From: Lactobacillus paragasseri
GTDB lineage: Bacteria > Bacillota > Bacilli > Lactobacillales > Lactobacillaceae
Direction of reading: 5' to 3'
NCBI RefSeq assembly: GCF_003584685.1
Contig: NZ_AP018549.1
Location: 1,426,001 to 1,490,000 of the forward strand
DNA: 64,000 nt
Shown: positions 63,931-64,000 of the stretch, piece by piece
Layout: each line of letters begins with the position of its first letter
Numbering within the stretch: position 1 is the stretch's first letter
The notes under the pieces: generated by a model
What the model saw: only the letters and a program-made list of their open reading frames with translations
What the model was told of the DNA's origin: nothing
Databases searched by the model: none
Program-made: the position numbers and the translations under genes

Positions 63931-64000
63931 CTATTTTGCCTTTAAATCATCGTATAAATCACCAATTGGCTTAGTCATAGCTTGTTGAACATCATTAATC
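63931..64000 (-). CDS. YlbF/YheA family protein (5' end outside window)
   Basis: Only the C-terminal 22 residues are visible (INDVQQAMTKPIGDLYDDLKAK), with stop TAG at 63931-63933. The sequence and place upstream of yhaO match YheA/YmcA (DUF964) proteins in lactobacilli. The rest lies beyond the right edge. Confidence 0.7.
   Translation of the reverse strand, partial: INDVQQAMTKPIGDLYDDLKAK

Overview
The window is low-GC Firmicute chromosome, and the proteins and gene order point to a Lactobacillus of the L. gasseri / L. johnsonii / L. acidophilus group. Supporting signs are AT-rich coding sequence, T-box leaders in front of two tRNA synthetase units, DnaB/DnaI primosome proteins, a YidC2-type insertase lipoprotein, PTS transporters, and gene order shared with Bacillus subtilis in several blocks. 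I see no insertion sequences, prophage, CRISPR arrays, tRNA or rRNA genes.

Positions 1-21,000 are mostly housekeeping. In order: the 3' part of a yfhO-type membrane protein gene; greA, mltG and the T-box controlled pheST pair; an HxlR regulator and an rRNA-methyltransferase-like gene; acyP and yidC on the plus strand; an ArlRS/CovRS-like two-component system; the tightly packed yqeG-yqeH-nadD-yqeK-rsfS-tmcAL-yceD operon (ribosome assembly, NAD, tRNA modification); adenosine deaminase; and infC-rpmI-rplT behind an L20-type leader. infC appears to start at an ATA codon.

Positions 20,200-32,200 hold a LytTR regulator / DUF3021 / ABC exporter operon with a textbook LytTR direct-repeat operator, then thrS (T-box) and the replication-repair block polA-mutM-coaE-nrdR-dnaB-dnaI. 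Next come a diaminopropionate ammonia-lyase gene and a MarR-controlled drug-efflux pump (32,200-35,350).

Positions 35,400-44,500 are the main accessory region. A mannose/fructose-class PTS operon (IIA, IIB, IIC, IID and a small membrane protein) faces a divergent operon encoding two different membrane-anchored sugar-binding proteins, a sensor kinase and a NarL-type response regulator, with no ABC permease. This matches the LevQRST / LevDEFGX arrangement known from Streptococcus mutans. CcpA (cre) sites and an inverted repeat lie in the shared intergenic region. A deoC-gntR pair follows, with its own cre and a perfect palindrome.

murC comes next, preceded by a structured, terminator-ended intergenic region that could be a small RNA. 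Positions 46,195-51,800 hold a six-gene GntR- and CcpA-controlled operon: M20 peptidase, glycosylasparaginase, a stand-alone GrdB-like domain, a PTS EIIC lacking IIA/IIB, and CutC. It looks like uptake and breakdown of a glycosylated amino acid or similar amide, possibly host-derived, and is the least understood set of genes here.

The right end is again conserved: ytpR-thioredoxin, a possible 44-residue small protein, a solitary Rpn-type nuclease, trmB, ecsAB divergent from hit, two YtxH-like envelope proteins, prsA, and the yhaO-yhaN-yhaM operon led by a YlbF/YheA-family gene cut by the window edge.
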